Shown in pieces: positions 17,055-25,764 of a stretch of DNA of 45,338 nt. Numbering within the stretch: position 1 is the first letter of the stretch; the number at the start of each line of letters is the position of its first letter. Origin of the DNA: Thiohalocapsa sp. (GTDB lineage Bacteria; Pseudomonadota; Gammaproteobacteria; Chromatiales; Chromatiaceae); contig NZ_JAJDNQ010000004.1 in assembly GCF_022340605.1 (NCBI RefSeq), positions 1-45,338 of the forward strand. Direction: 5' to 3'. The translations under genes were made by a program, and so were the position numbers. The notes under the pieces are model-generated. The model was not told the origin of the DNA and did no database searches. It worked only from the letters and a program-made list of their open reading frames with translations.

Positions 17055-17102
17055 CCGCCAGCCTGCATCATTTTCTAGAATAACCCCGGTACGATCCCCG
17101 CC

Positions 17103-18428
17103 TTGAGCAAGAAACGCAAGCCGCTGCCGACGGAGCCCGTCGCCGCGGACATCGAGAGCCTGAGCCATGACGGCCGCGGCGTGACGCACGTGGACGGCAA
17201 GGCCGTGTTCGTGCCCGGCACCCTGCCCGGTGAGCGGGTGCTGTTCCGCTACACCCGCCGCGCGCGTCGCCACGACGAGGGCGTGCCGCTGGAGGTGCTG
17301 GCGGCGGCCCCCGAGCGTGTCGAGCCCCGCTGCCCCCACTTCGGGGTCTGCGGCGGCTGCGCGCTGCAGCATATGGCCCCGGCGGCGCAGGTCCACCTGA
17401 AGCAGCAGGTGCTGACAGAGACCCTGGCGCGCATCGGCAAGGTCGCGCCGGCGCGCTGGCTGGAGCCGCTCACCGGCGAGCCCTGGGGCTACCGACGCAA
17501 GGCGCGCCTCGGCGTGCGCTGGGTGCCGAAGAAGGGGCGGGTGCTAGTGGGCTTTCGCGAGCGTGGGTCGTCCTTCGTCGCGGACCTTGGCCACTGCGAC
17601 GTACTGCGCCCGGAGGTGGGCGAGCGGCTGCCGGCGCTGGCGGCGCTGATCCAGTCCCTGACCATCCGCGAGCGGGTGCCGCAGATCGAGGTGGCCCAGG
17701 GTGACGGACCGACGGTGCTGGTGTTCCGGGTGCTGGAGGCGCCGACGGTGGCGGACCGGGACAAGCTCCTGGCCTTCGCGGTAGCGACGGGATTGCACGT
17801 CTATCTTCAGCCGGGCGGGACCGAGACGGTGGCGCCGCTGCCAGACCAGGGGGGCGCACTCCGCTACCGCTTGCCGGCGCACGACGTCGAGATCCACTTC
17901 GAGCCCAACGACTTCACCCAGGTCAATCTGGAACTCAACCAGCGCATGGTGGATCAGGCGCTGGCGCTGTTGGACCCGCAGCCGGACGAGCGCGTGCTGG
18001 ATCTCTTTTGCGGGCTTGGCAACTTCACCCTGCCCATCGCGCGCAGGGCGCGTTTCGTGGTCGGCGTCGAGGGTGATCCGGGGCTGGTGGCGCGGGCGCA
18101 GCGCAACGCCGAGCACAACCGCATCGGCAACGTGGAATTCCAAAGCGCCGATCTCTACGCCGAGCATACCGCCGCCGCGCCTTGGCACCAGGAGAGGTTC
18201 CACAAGGCGCTGCTGGACCCGCCGCGCAGCGGCGCCCGCGAGGTGCTGGACGCGCTGGCCGCCACCGGCGTGCGGCGCATCGTCTACGTCTCCTGCTATC
18301 CGGCGACGCTCGCCCGCGATGCGGAGCACCTGGTGCACGCTCTGGGCTTCCGGCTGGAGGCCGCCGGGGCCATGGATATGTTCCCGCATACGGCGCATTT
18401 GGAGTCGATGGCGGTGTTTGAACGGTGA
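17103..18428 (+). CDS. rlmD: 23S rRNA m5U1939 methyltransferase
   Basis: 441 aa beginning at a TTG codon (SKKRKPLPTEPVAADIESLS). An N-terminal TRAM domain (about 8-70) is followed by the [4Fe-4S] ligands C77, C83, C86 (CPHFGVCGGC) and C165 (DLGHCDVL). The Rossmann methyltransferase core has VLDLFCGLGNFTLPIA, LDPPRSGA and the catalytic Cys in VSCYPATLARD (about 398). It methylates U1939 of 23S rRNA with SAM. All functional residues are present. It starts 48 bases after cysM. In Pseudomonas-like genomes relA follows; here a CYTH gene does. Confidence 0.95.
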   Translation: MSKKRKPLPTEPVAADIESLSHDGRGVTHVDGKAVFVPGTLPGERVLFRYTRRARRHDEGVPLEVLAAAPERVEPRCPHFGVCGGCALQHMAPAAQVHLKQQVLTETLARIGKVAPARWLEPLTGEPWGYRRKARLGVRWVPKKGRVLVGFRERGSSFVADLGHCDVLRPEVGERLPALAALIQSLTIRERVPQIEVAQGDGPTVLVFRVLEAPTVADRDKLLAFAVATGLHVYLQPGGTETVAPLPDQGGALRYRLPAHDVEIHFEPNDFTQVNLELNQRMVDQALALLDPQPDERVLDLFCGLGNFTLPIARRARFVVGVEGDPGLVARAQRNAEHNRIGNVEFQSADLYAEHTAAAPWHQERFHKALLDPPRSGAREVLDALAATGVRRIVYVSCYPATLARDAEHLVHALGFRLEAAGAMDMFPHTAHLESMAVFER

Positions 18429-18431
18429 GGA

Positions 18432-18487
18432 AGTACGGAATACGTAGTGCGTTGGAGCGAGCAGGGGCGCCCGCCATATTCCGTACT
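18432..18487. repeat. 11-bp inverted repeat after rlmD
   Basis: AGTACGGAATA (18432-18442) and TATTCCGTACT (18477-18487) are exact complements separated by 34 bases. The pair occupies most of the gap between rlmD and the CYTH gene. There is no U-tract, so it is probably a dispersed palindromic repeat or a processing site. Confidence 0.5.
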
Positions 18488-18527
18488 CTGTGCTCTCACG
18501 CAGGAATGTGAGCTGAGGTAAGCCCGA

Positions 18528-18998
18528 ATGGCCACTGAAATCGAGCGCAAATTCCTCGTGACCAGCGACTCCTGGCGCGACGCCGTCGAATCCGAGACGC
18601 GCATGGTGCAGGGCTATCTGGCCAACAACCAGACCGCGACGGTGCGCGTGCGCGTGGCTGGCGACAAGGCGTTCCTCACCATCAAGGGCATGATCCGCGG
18701 CGCGGCGACCCGCAGCGAGTACGAGTATCCGATCCCGCCCGCGGACGCGGAGGCGATGCTCAAGGAGCTCGCCGTCTCGCCGCCCATCGACAAGGTGCGC
18801 TACAGGGTCCGCTGCGGCGAGCACGTCTGGGACCTCGATGTGTTTGCCGGCGAGAACGCCGGGCTGGTGACGGCGGAGGTGGAGCTGACGCGCGAGGACG
18901 AGCCGTTCCAGATGCCGGATTGGGCCGGACGCGAGGTCACCGCGGACCTGCGCTACTACAACGTCAACCTGGCCCGGCACCCGTATCGGCGCTGGTGA
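18528..18998 (+). CDS. CYTH-domain protein (triphosphate tunnel metalloenzyme)
   Basis: 156 aa. It opens with the diagnostic ExExK motif (MATEIERKFLV) at residues 4-8, then VRVRVAGDKAFLTIKG, RSEYEYPIP, DKVRYRV and WDLDVFAGENAGLVTAEVEL, the alternating strands of the tunnel fold. Small bacterial members hydrolyse inorganic triphosphate or nucleoside triphosphates with a divalent metal; adenylate cyclase activity is less likely at this size. It corresponds to the stand-alone YgiF-N/NeuTTM type without a CHAD domain. A GAGGTAAG ribosome site precedes the ATG. Substrate not determinable from sequence. Confidence 0.9.
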   Translation: MATEIERKFLVTSDSWRDAVESETRMVQGYLANNQTATVRVRVAGDKAFLTIKGMIRGAATRSEYEYPIPPADAEAMLKELAVSPPIDKVRYRVRCGEHVWDLDVFAGENAGLVTAEVELTREDEPFQMPDWAGREVTADLRYYNVNLARHPYRRW

Positions 18999-19179
18999 CC
19001 AGCGCGCTGCCGGGCGCGCGCGGAAAGACTCGGCGCGCCCATGCGTGGCGGCATTCCCGCCGGTTTGCGGCCCTCCTTAGGATCAGCGGAGGCGTTATGC
19101 TTGGAGCAAGCACAGAAGCCGCGTAAAGGCCGGGTGGCGGCGGCGACGATGACAGCAGGAATAATCGAGGAGGCCGATG

Positions 19180-19833
19180 ATGGTTGAGGCGGCACTGGAG
19201 CGTCGGGTGGACACGCTCGAAGACTACATGAAGGAGCTCAGCTATCAGTCCATGCGCACGGAGATGGAGCTGGCCAGGCTCGCGCGCGAGATGCGCGAGT
19301 TCAAGGACGAGATGCGCGAGTTCAAGGACGAGATGCGCGAGTTCAAGGACGAGACCGAGCGCGATCGCAAGCGCATGAACAAACAGTGGGGAGAGCTGGC
19401 CAATCGCCTGGGCACGCTGGCCGAGGATATCGTTGCCCCGAATCTGCCCCGGATCGCCCGCGAGCTGTTCGACTGCACGACCCCGGAGCTGGTCGGCGTG
19501 CGTCTCGCCCGGCACGTGGCCGACGCGACTTTCGAGGTGGACGTTCTGGTGGTTTGTCCGCGGGTCGTGCTGCTCAATGAGACTAAATCCCGCCTGAAAA
19601 GCGAGCACCTCGACGAGCTGCTCGCGAAGGTCGCCGCCTTCCCCGAGTTCTACCCGGAGTACCGGCGCGAGCGGGTTATCGGCGTCGCCGCAAGCTTGAG
19701 CGTCGATGGCTCGCTGATCCGCCGCGCGACGCACCTGGGGCTCTTGGTGATGGGCATGGGCGATGAGACGATGGAGGTACTCAACCCGGAGGTCGTCGAG
19801 CGCCCCGGAGGTGTGGCGCCGGGCGGCGGCTGA
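19180..19833 (+). CDS. Coiled-coil protein with PD-(D/E)XK nuclease-like domain (DUF3782-like)
   Basis: 217 aa (218 from the ATG at 19177). AGGAGG (19168-19173) is better spaced to the second ATG at 19180. Residues about 10-80 form a charged coiled coil including three perfect EMREFKD heptads. The C-terminal half looks like the restriction-endonuclease-like fold: FEVDVLVVCPRVVLLNETKS supplies a D...ExK-type site, followed by SEHLDELLAKVAAFPEFYPE and a conserved LGLLVMGMGDETMEVLNP end. Such proteins are common and often multicopy in cyanobacteria and proteobacteria, with function unknown. It may be a nuclease or a scaffold built on that fold. It stands alone between CYTH and the binding lipoprotein. 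Confidence 0.75.
   Translation: MVEAALERRVDTLEDYMKELSYQSMRTEMELARLAREMREFKDEMREFKDEMREFKDETERDRKRMNKQWGELANRLGTLAEDIVAPNLPRIARELFDCTTPELVGVRLARHVADATFEVDVLVVCPRVVLLNETKSRLKSEHLDELLAKVAAFPEFYPEYRRERVIGVAASLSVDGSLIRRATHLGLLVMGMGDETMEVLNPEVVERPGGVAPGGG
19288..19350 (+). repeat. Three identical 21-bp tandem repeats within a coding region
   Basis: GAGATGCGCGAGTTCAAGGA (plus C) is repeated three times without change, encoding EMREFKD heptads in the coiled coil. Identity at the DNA level, including synonymous positions, suggests recent slippage expansion, so the copy number may vary among strains. Confidence 0.9.
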
Positions 19834-19897
19834 CGCCGCTGCACCACCCGTGTTCGGAAGGTCCTGACCCTCAGGGCGCCATGCACCACTCCGCGCC

Positions 19898-21403
19898 ATG
19901 CATCGCCGCAGGTTCCTGATCGCGCTCGCCGGCGCGCCGTGCGCCGGGCTCGCCGCGGGCTGCGCGCGCCGGGAGTCCGCCGCGGGCGCCCTGCGCTTTG
20001 CCGTCGCCACGGAGCCCCGCAACCTGGACCCACGGCTGGCAACGGACGCCCTGTCGGAGCGCGTCAACCGGCTCTTGTACGCGCGCCTGGTGGAGTTCGA
20101 CGCCAGGGGTCGGCCGGTGCCGGGCGTTGCCGACCTGGAGCAGCGCACGCCGACACACTGGCGCTTTCGGCTGCGCGATGGCATCGCGCCCTTCGGCAAC
20201 GGCGAGCCGGTGCGCGCGCGGGACGTGGCGGCGACCTACGCATCGGTGCTGGACCCTGCGACTGCCTCGCACCACCGGGCGGTGCTGTCGGTGATCGAGC
20301 GGGTGCGGGTGCTGGACGATCGCACGCTGGAGTTCCAACTGCCTGAGCCGGTGCCGCTGTTTGCCTATCACCTCGGCATCGGCATCCAGCCGGCGCGGCT
20401 CATCGAGGCCGGACATGCCTTCCAGCGCGAGCCCGTCGGCAGCGGGCCGCTGCGGCTCGTCGACTGGCCGGAGCCGGGCCGCCTGCGGCTGGCCCGTCGC
20501 GGTGACGGGCAGCGCATCGAGCTGGTCACCGTCAAGGACCCGAACGTGCGCGTCATGAAGCTGCTGCGCGGCGAGGTGCAACTCCTGCAGAACGACCTGC
20601 CGCCGGAGTTGGTGGGTTACCTGAGCCAACAGCCGCAGGTGCGGGTGGCACGGGCGGCGGGCGTGAACTTCTCGTATCTCGGATTCAATCTTTCCGACCC
20701 GGCCACCGGGCAGTTGGCCGTGCGCCGTGCGGTCGCCCACGCGGTCGATCGCGCGGCCATCCTGAAATTCCTGTTCCGTGGCAATGGCCGCCTCGCGGAG
20801 GCCCTGTTCCCGCCCGAGCACTGGGCCGGTGCGGATGACCTGCAACCCTATGCGTTCGACCCGGCGCTGGCCAGGCGTCTGCTGAACGAGGCCGGGTACG
20901 GGCCCGAGCGGCCGCTGCGACTCAGCTACAAGACGTCAAGCGACCCCTTCCGGCTGCGCCTGGCGACCGTGATCCAGGCACAGCTCGCCGCCGTCGGCAT
21001 CGACGTGCGGGTGCAAAGCTACGACTGGGGCACCTTCTTCGGCGACGTCAAGGCCGGGCGCTTCCAGCTCTACAGCCTCACCTGGGTGGGTGTGCAGAGC
21101 CCGGACATCTTTCGCTACGCCTTTCACAGCGCCTCCCTGCCACCCGACGGCGCCAACCGGGGGCGCTATCGGAGCGCCGCGGCGGATCGGCTCATCGACC
21201 GCGCCGCCGCGACCATGGACCCGGTGCGGCAGGCGGTGCTGTACCGGGAGCTCGAGCACCTGCTGCATCGGGATCTCCCGTATCTGCCGCTGTGGTTCGA
21301 GGACCAGGTGTTGGCCACCCGGCAGGGCATTGCCGGCTACCGGCTGGCGCCGGATGGGCACTACGATGGGCTGGCGACGGTGACGCGCGTGGCGGCCGCC
21401 TGA
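19898..21403 (+). CDS. ABC transporter substrate-binding lipoprotein, family 5 (peptide/nickel type)
   Basis: 501 aa. The N-terminus MHRRRFLIALAGAPCAGLAA, then GC, has a lipobox (LAAGC, lipidated Cys at residue 22) and an arginine-rich start. The mature protein has the SBP_bac_5 pattern: LRFAVATEPRNLDPRLATDA, NRLLYARLVEFD, WRFRLRDGIAPFGNGEPVRARDV, AVRRAVAHAVDRAAI, YDWGTFFGDVKAGRFQLYSLTW and a final DLPYLPLWFEDQVLA. It should bind an oligopeptide or similar ligand at the outer face of the inner membrane. No permease or ATPase genes accompany it, so its partner transporter must be encoded elsewhere. It converges with the DUF2939 gene across a hairpin. Confidence 0.92.
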   Translation: MHRRRFLIALAGAPCAGLAAGCARRESAAGALRFAVATEPRNLDPRLATDALSERVNRLLYARLVEFDARGRPVPGVADLEQRTPTHWRFRLRDGIAPFGNGEPVRARDVAATYASVLDPATASHHRAVLSVIERVRVLDDRTLEFQLPEPVPLFAYHLGIGIQPARLIEAGHAFQREPVGSGPLRLVDWPEPGRLRLARRGDGQRIELVTVKDPNVRVMKLLRGEVQLLQNDLPPELVGYLSQQPQVRVARAAGVNFSYLGFNLSDPATGQLAVRRAVAHAVDRAAILKFLFRGNGRLAEALFPPEHWAGADDLQPYAFDPALARRLLNEAGYGPERPLRLSYKTSSDPFRLRLATVIQAQLAAVGIDVRVQSYDWGTFFGDVKAGRFQLYSLTWVGVQSPDIFRYAFHSASLPPDGANRGRYRSAAADRLIDRAAATMDPVRQAVLYRELEHLLHRDLPYLPLWFEDQVLATRQGIAGYRLAPDGHYDGLATVTRVAAA

Positions 21404-21453
21404 GCCGCGCGACTGGTGGGCGAAGGCGATGTCACGGGCACTGACGCGCGAGT

Positions 21454-21476
21454 GAAATCGGCTGCGCACCGATTTC
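21454..21476. terminator. Bidirectional hairpin between convergent genes
   Basis: GAAATCGG (21454-21461) pairs perfectly with CCGATTTC (21469-21476) around a 7-base loop. It lies 51 bases past the binding-protein stop (plus) and 33 bases past the DUF2939 stop (minus). On the minus strand the hairpin is preceded by G/C-rich sequence without a long T-run, so termination strength is uncertain. Confidence 0.5.
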
Positions 21477-21508
21477 CCTTGCATGGCCGACGTGCAGCGC
21501 GTCGCACC

Positions 21509-21997
21509 TCAGCGCACCAGATCGATGATTCGCCAGTCCTTGCCGTCCAGCCCGAGCACCACGTGGGTGGCGTTGCCGATGGGGCCGACGCGGATGACGA
21601 AGCGGTTCCATGACTCGAAAAAGGCGAAGTCGATGGCGTCGATGAACAGCGCCGGTCGGCTGCCCGTGGTGCGCTCGGCGGCCTCGCGCAGGGCGTTGCG
21701 TACCCAGTCCAGGGTGATGGCCTGATCGAGTGCCGCGTCGCCGAGGCGCCCGAGGTTGGTCTTGAGCCAGGACACCACCTGGTCCGCGCCCGCGCCGGAG
21801 CGTGGCTCGAAGGCGGGTACGGCCCGCGCGAGACGCCGCTGGTAGTTGGCCTTGATGGCGGCGAGGTCCACGTAGGGCGCGAGCGCCTTCGGGTCCGCTG
21901 CCCGCACGGCGTCGTCGAGCCGGAACACCGTGTAGTAGGGCCAAAGGCCGTAGCCGAGCGCGGCCAGCAGCAACAGATAGCCCAGAATGCGTCCCAT
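21509..21997 (-). CDS. DUF2939 membrane-anchored protein
   Basis: 162 aa. A single N-terminal transmembrane segment (ILGYLLLLAALGYGLWPYYT) is followed by a periplasmic domain with LDDAVRAADPKALAPYVDLAAIKANYQR and a C-terminal NRFVIRVGPIGN...VVLGLDGKDWRIIDLVR. This arrangement fits DUF2939, small proteins of unknown function common in gammaproteobacteria. The ATG at 21997 places the membrane helix at the start; the frame stays open for 280 bases upstream without a plausible longer protein. The upstream gap faces the divergent cca gene. Confidence 0.78.
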   Translation of the reverse strand: MGRILGYLLLLAALGYGLWPYYTVFRLDDAVRAADPKALAPYVDLAAIKANYQRRLARAVPAFEPRSGAGADQVVSWLKTNLGRLGDAALDQAITLDWVRNALREAAERTTGSRPALFIDAIDFAFFESWNRFVIRVGPIGNATHVVLGLDGKDWRIIDLVR

Positions 21998-22268
21998 GGA
22001 TGTCTCACCCGCGTGCACGAATCGAAACGCCCATTTTACTGAGATGTGGCCGCGACGACCCCCTTGGTGATGCGTCCCGCGATCCGGGACGCCTGGTCGG
22101 ACACGCGGGTGGCGATGGTTATAATCGGCGGCCTTTCCACCCGGGGGCATCGATGGCAGCGCAACCGACAGACCGATCCCCTTTCCTGGTGGCGCCGCCA
22201 GGGAGCATGGCCGCTCGGATGCAGCGGCCCGATCGACAATGGCCGGCGCGCCCGGAAAGACACCGCTC

Positions 22269-23531
22269 ATGAGCAGCACGGCGACGGATGGCCTGGATAT
22301 CTACCTGGTGGGCGGCGCGGTCCGCGACCGCCTGTTGTGCCTGCCGGTGGACGAGCTGGACTATGTGGTGGTCGGCAGCACGGCCGAGGAGATGCGCCGG
22401 CGTGGTTTCACCCGGGTGGGCAAGGATTTTCCGGTCTTTTTGCATCCAGAGACCAAAGACGAGTACGCCCTTGCGCGCACCGAGCGCAAGTCCGCGCCCG
22501 GCTATCGCGGCTTCGAGGTCCATGCCGCGCCGGAGGTGACGCTGGAGCAGGACCTCGCGCGCCGGGACCTCACCATCAATGCCCTGGCCGAGGACTGGGA
22601 CGGGCACATCATCGACCCCTTCGGCGGTGTCGCGGACCTGAAGGCGGGGGTGTTGCGGCACGTTTCGCTCGCGTTTGCCGAGGACCCGGTGCGCATCCTG
22701 CGGGTGGCGCGCTTCGCCGCGCGCTTCGCGGAGTTGGGCTTCCGCGTCGCCGACGAGACCATGGCGCTGATGTGCGACATGGTTGCCGCGGGCGAGGTGG
22801 ACGCGCTGGTGCCCGAGCGGGTCTGGCAGGAGATGGCGAAGGCGCTGGCCGAGGCACGGCCGTCGCGCTTCTTCGAGGTGCTGCGTGCTTGCGGCGCCCT
22901 GGCGCGGCTGCTGCCCGAGCTGGACCGCCTCTGGGGCGTGCCGCAGCCGGCGGAGTCGCACCCGGAGATCGATACCGGCGTGCACGTGATGATGGTGGTG
23001 GACATGGCTGCACGGCTCTCCGATGCAACGGAGGTTCGCTTCGCCGCGCTCTGCCATGACCTCGGCAAGGGCGTTACGCCGCGAGCGGAATGGCCCCAGC
23101 ACCATGGCCACGAGGAGCGCAGCGTGGCGCTGGTGGAGGAGATCTGCGTGCGGCTGCGGGTGCCCAAGCGCTTCAGCGAGCTGGCGCGGCTCGTCGCCCG
23201 CTATCATGGCCTGGTGCACCGGGCGGCCCGGCTGCAACCCGGCACGCTGCTGACCATGTTCGAGGCCGTCGACCTATTCCGCCGCCCGCGGCGCGTCGAG
23301 CAACTGCTGCTCGCCTGCGAGGCCGACTACCGCGGGCGCCCCGGCTACGAGGAGCACGCCTATCCGCAGGGCGAGCTGGTGCGCAGTTGCGTCTTGGCGG
23401 CACAGCGGGTGGACCAGCGCACCATCGCCGCCGCGGCGGAACCCGGGCAGATCGCCGAGGACATTCGCCGCGCACGGCTCGCGGCCATCATCGAAGCGTG
23501 CCGGCGCATTGGCGGTGCAGCAGGGCCATGA
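22269..23531 (+). CDS. cca: CCA-adding enzyme / multifunctional tRNA nucleotidyltransferase
   Basis: 420 aa. The class II nucleotidyltransferase head shows YLVGGAVRDRLL and ELDYVVVGSTAEEM (carboxylates for metal binding), then a basic RRDLTINALA strand and DLKAGVLRHVS. A C-terminal HD domain follows (LCHDLGKGVTP, YHGLVHR), as in the E. coli-type enzyme, which also has phosphodiesterase and phosphatase activity. It adds or repairs the tRNA 3' CCA. I prefer the ATG at 22269; an in-frame ATG at 22239 would add ten residues. It leads a plus-strand run with the PH-domain, binding-protein, terC and ydcF-like genes. Confidence 0.95.
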   Translation: MSSTATDGLDIYLVGGAVRDRLLCLPVDELDYVVVGSTAEEMRRRGFTRVGKDFPVFLHPETKDEYALARTERKSAPGYRGFEVHAAPEVTLEQDLARRDLTINALAEDWDGHIIDPFGGVADLKAGVLRHVSLAFAEDPVRILRVARFAARFAELGFRVADETMALMCDMVAAGEVDALVPERVWQEMAKALAEARPSRFFEVLRACGALARLLPELDRLWGVPQPAESHPEIDTGVHVMMVVDMAARLSDATEVRFAALCHDLGKGVTPRAEWPQHHGHEERSVALVEEICVRLRVPKRFSELARLVARYHGLVHRAARLQPGTLLTMFEAVDLFRRPRRVEQLLLACEADYRGRPGYEEHAYPQGELVRSCVLAAQRVDQRTIAAAAEPGQIAEDIRRARLAAIIEACRRIGGAAGP

Positions 23532-23603
23532 TGCCGCGCATCGTGTTACCGCAGCGGGGATGTTGGTACCATCTGCGCCGCTTTTTCCGTCAGGAGCAGT
23601 CCG

Positions 23604-24107
23604 ATGTCCAAGCCACCGATGTCCAAGCCATTGTATGCAGCGAACCCCTCCGTGTGGCGGATGCACCCGTTCGGCACCCTCGTCGCCTGGCTGCTGGTGC
23701 TCGCCGGGGCCTATGTCGCCGTCACCGGCCATGTTCCGTATTTGTCCGAAATCACGGCGGGCCGGCCGTTGCCGTCCTGGGCCAAGGTCAGCTACCTGGG
23801 CTATCTGCTCATCGCCTGGGGGCTGCTGCAATTGTTCAGCTGGTGGATGCAGGGGCTCTTCGACCGACTGGAGATCACCGAGCGGGACGTGATTTGGACG
23901 CATGGCTTTCTCAACAAGCAGTACACCGAGACCAACATGAGCTCCATCCGCACCGTGCGGGTGCGCCAGTCGCTGCTGCAGCGGATGCTGAACGCGGGCG
24001 ATCTGGTGATCTACACCACGGGCGACGATCCCGAGCTCACCATCAAGGGGCTGCCGCGCCCGGGCGACATCCGCGAGCTCATCAAGACCCGCGGCGTGGA
24101 GGACTGA
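23604..24107 (+). CDS. PH-domain (bPH2/YdbS-like) membrane protein
   Basis: 167 aa. Two transmembrane segments (about 25-45 LVAWLLVLAGAYVAV and 70-90 YLGYLLIAWGLLQLFSWW) precede a bacterial PH-like domain with LEITERDVIWTHGFLNKQY, MSSIRTVRVRQSLLQRML and DLVIYTTGDDPELTIKGLP. Such proteins are of unclear function; some influence membrane stress or lipid handling. GGAG precedes the ATG. It starts 72 bases after cca and ends 5 bases before the binding-protein gene, so co-transcription downstream is likely. Confidence 0.85.
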   Translation: MSKPPMSKPLYAANPSVWRMHPFGTLVAWLLVLAGAYVAVTGHVPYLSEITAGRPLPSWAKVSYLGYLLIAWGLLQLFSWWMQGLFDRLEITERDVIWTHGFLNKQYTETNMSSIRTVRVRQSLLQRMLNAGDLVIYTTGDDPELTIKGLPRPGDIRELIKTRGVED

Positions 24108-24112
24108 GCGCC

Positions 24113-25009
24113 GTGTGTGGCGCCTTGTCGTCTTGGCCCACCGCGCGCCGGGGTCCGCGCGGGCTCGCCCTCGGATTGCTGGCGCTCTGCCTGGCCTGCA
24201 CGGCCTCCGTCGGCGCCGCCACCGGCGCGCTGGACCGCATCAAGGCCGCCAAGACCATCACCGTCGCCTACGATCCGAACGCCTATCCCATCTCCTTCAA
24301 GGACACGGACGGCACCCCCCGGGGCTATTCCGTGGATCTCTGCCGGCGCATCATCGCCGGCGTGCAGCGGGCGCTTGAGCTCGATGCGCTGGAGGTGGCC
24401 TGGATCGAGGGCAATACACCGCGGCGCATCGCGGCCGTGGCCAACGGCGAGGCGGACCTGGAGTGCGGTACCACCACCATGACGCTGGCGCGCCAGCGGC
24501 AGGTGGATTTCTCCAATGTCGTGTTCGTGGAGTCCGGCGGCATCCTCACCAAGTCCGATAGCGGTATCCGCGCACTGGAGGACTTGGGCGGCAGGAAGCT
24601 CGGGGTGATCCCCGAGACCACCACCGAGCGGCGCCTGCGCCCGGTGCTGCAGGAACGGCTCGTCAACGCGGAGATCAAGCCCATCCGCGACGCCCGCGAC
24701 GGCCGCGAGCAACTCGTCGCCGGCGCGTTGGATGCGATCGCGGGTGACCGCCTGGTGCTGATCGGGCAGGTGGCGGAGACGGGCAACCCGCAGGACTTCT
24801 CGATTCTCGACGCTGATTTCTCGGTGGAGCCTTACGCCTTCGCGGTGCCGCGCAACGATGCCGATTTCCGCCTGGTGGTGAACACGGCGCTGGCGCAAAT
24901 CTACCGCACGCGGGAGGTGGACCGGATCTTCGAGCGCTGGTTCGGCGAGGACTCTGAGCCCACGGCGCTGCTGGAGACCGTCTACTTCATTTACGGCTTT
25001 GCGGACTGA
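24113..25009 (+). CDS. Amino-acid-type ABC substrate-binding protein (family 3, GltI-like)
   Basis: 298 aa from a GTG codon. A signal peptide (LALGLLALCLACTASVGAAT) leads to the family-3 domain: IKAAKTITVAYDPNAYPISF, GYSVDLCRRII, ECGTTTMTLARQRQVDFSNV (the ligand loop), LGGRKLGVIPETTTERRL and a final YRTREVDRIFERWFG. It resembles glutamate/aspartate binding proteins and should bind a polar amino acid in the periplasm. The GTG at 24113 has GGAGG about 10 bases upstream and sits 5 bases after the PH-domain gene; the frame is open for a kilobase upstream but that overlaps cca in another frame. No permease or ATPase follows, so the transporter partner is unlinked. Its stop overlaps the terC start (TGATG). 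Confidence 0.9.
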   Translation: MCGALSSWPTARRGPRGLALGLLALCLACTASVGAATGALDRIKAAKTITVAYDPNAYPISFKDTDGTPRGYSVDLCRRIIAGVQRALELDALEVAWIEGNTPRRIAAVANGEADLECGTTTMTLARQRQVDFSNVVFVESGGILTKSDSGIRALEDLGGRKLGVIPETTTERRLRPVLQERLVNAEIKPIRDARDGREQLVAGALDAIAGDRLVLIGQVAETGNPQDFSILDADFSVEPYAFAVPRNDADFRLVVNTALAQIYRTREVDRIFERWFGEDSEPTALLETVYFIYGFAD

Positions 25010-25764
25010 TGCTCGACTGGCTGTTCCTGCCCGAGGCCTGGCTCGCGCTGGTGACCCTCACCGCGCTGGAGATCGTGCTCGGCATCGACAATATCGTCTT
25101 CATCTCCGTGCTCGTGGGCCGGCTGCCGCCGCAGCAGCGCGACCGAGCCCGGGTGCAGGGGCTGGCGCTGGCCATGGTCACGCGCATTCTGCTGCTGCTG
25201 TCGCTGGCGTGGATGATGCGCCTAACGGCGCCGCTGTTCATGCTGCTGGGCCAGGCGCTGTCTGGGCGGGACCTGATCCTCATCGCCGGCGGTCTGTTCC
25301 TGCTGTGGAAGTCGAGCCAGGAGATTTGGGACAGTCTGGAGGGGGCGGACGTGCAGGGCGAGCACGTCACACGCCCGGCGGTGCCGGGCTACTGGTCGGT
25401 GCTGGGGCAGATCGCCGTTATCGACATCGTGTTCTCGCTGGATTCGGTCATCACTGCCGTCGGTATGGCGCAGCACGTGCCGGTGATGGTCATCGCCATC
25501 GTGCTCGCGGTGGGCGTCATGATGTTGGCCGCCAAGCCCATCGGCGACTTCGTCGATGCGCATCCGAGCATCAAGATGCTGGCCCTGTCGTTCCTGATCC
25601 TGGTGGGCGTGGCGCTTATCGGCGAGGGGCTCGACCTGCACATTCCCAAAGGCTACATCTACTTCGCCATGGGCTTCTCCGTGGCCGTGGAGATGATCAA
25701 CATTCGGCTGCGCAAGCGCTTGGCGGCGCCGGTGCACCTGCATCGGCAAGGGCCGGGCGAATGA
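25009..25764 (+). CDS. TerC-family integral membrane protein
   Basis: 251 aa with seven or eight hydrophobic segments. The TerC signatures are clear: ALEIVLGIDNIVFISVL (residues about 20-36), LLWKSSQEIW, and a second IDIVFSLDSVITAVGM (about 140-156), each with the conserved Asp pair in the membrane. TerC proteins are linked to metal-ion (manganese) export or membrane-coupled metal loading; tellurite resistance is the historical name only. It overlaps the preceding binding-protein gene by one base and the following gene by four (ATGA), so the three are probably translated together. Confidence 0.93.
   Translation: MLDWLFLPEAWLALVTLTALEIVLGIDNIVFISVLVGRLPPQQRDRARVQGLALAMVTRILLLLSLAWMMRLTAPLFMLLGQALSGRDLILIAGGLFLLWKSSQEIWDSLEGADVQGEHVTRPAVPGYWSVLGQIAVIDIVFSLDSVITAVGMAQHVPVMVIAIVLAVGVMMLAAKPIGDFVDAHPSIKMLALSFLILVGVALIGEGLDLHIPKGYIYFAMGFSVAVEMINIRLRKRLAAPVHLHRQGPGE

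Noticed and set aside
17544..18980. 478-codon open frame on the minus strand
   Set aside because: It is the complement shadow of rlmD and the CYTH gene, whose motifs are intact; the shadow protein is His/Arg-rich low-complexity sequence typical of high-GC antisense frames.
18964..20199. 411-codon minus-strand open frame
   Set aside because: Complement of the coiled-coil protein and binding lipoprotein; repeated leucine/histidine stretches come from reading the 21-bp repeats backwards.
22119..23237. 372-codon minus-strand frame over cca
   Set aside because: cca has all its catalytic motifs; the antisense frame has none.
23090..24112. N-terminal extension of the family-3 binding protein
   Set aside because: The long open frame overlaps cca and the PH-domain gene out of frame; the signal peptide begins right after the GTG at 24113, which has a good ribosome site.
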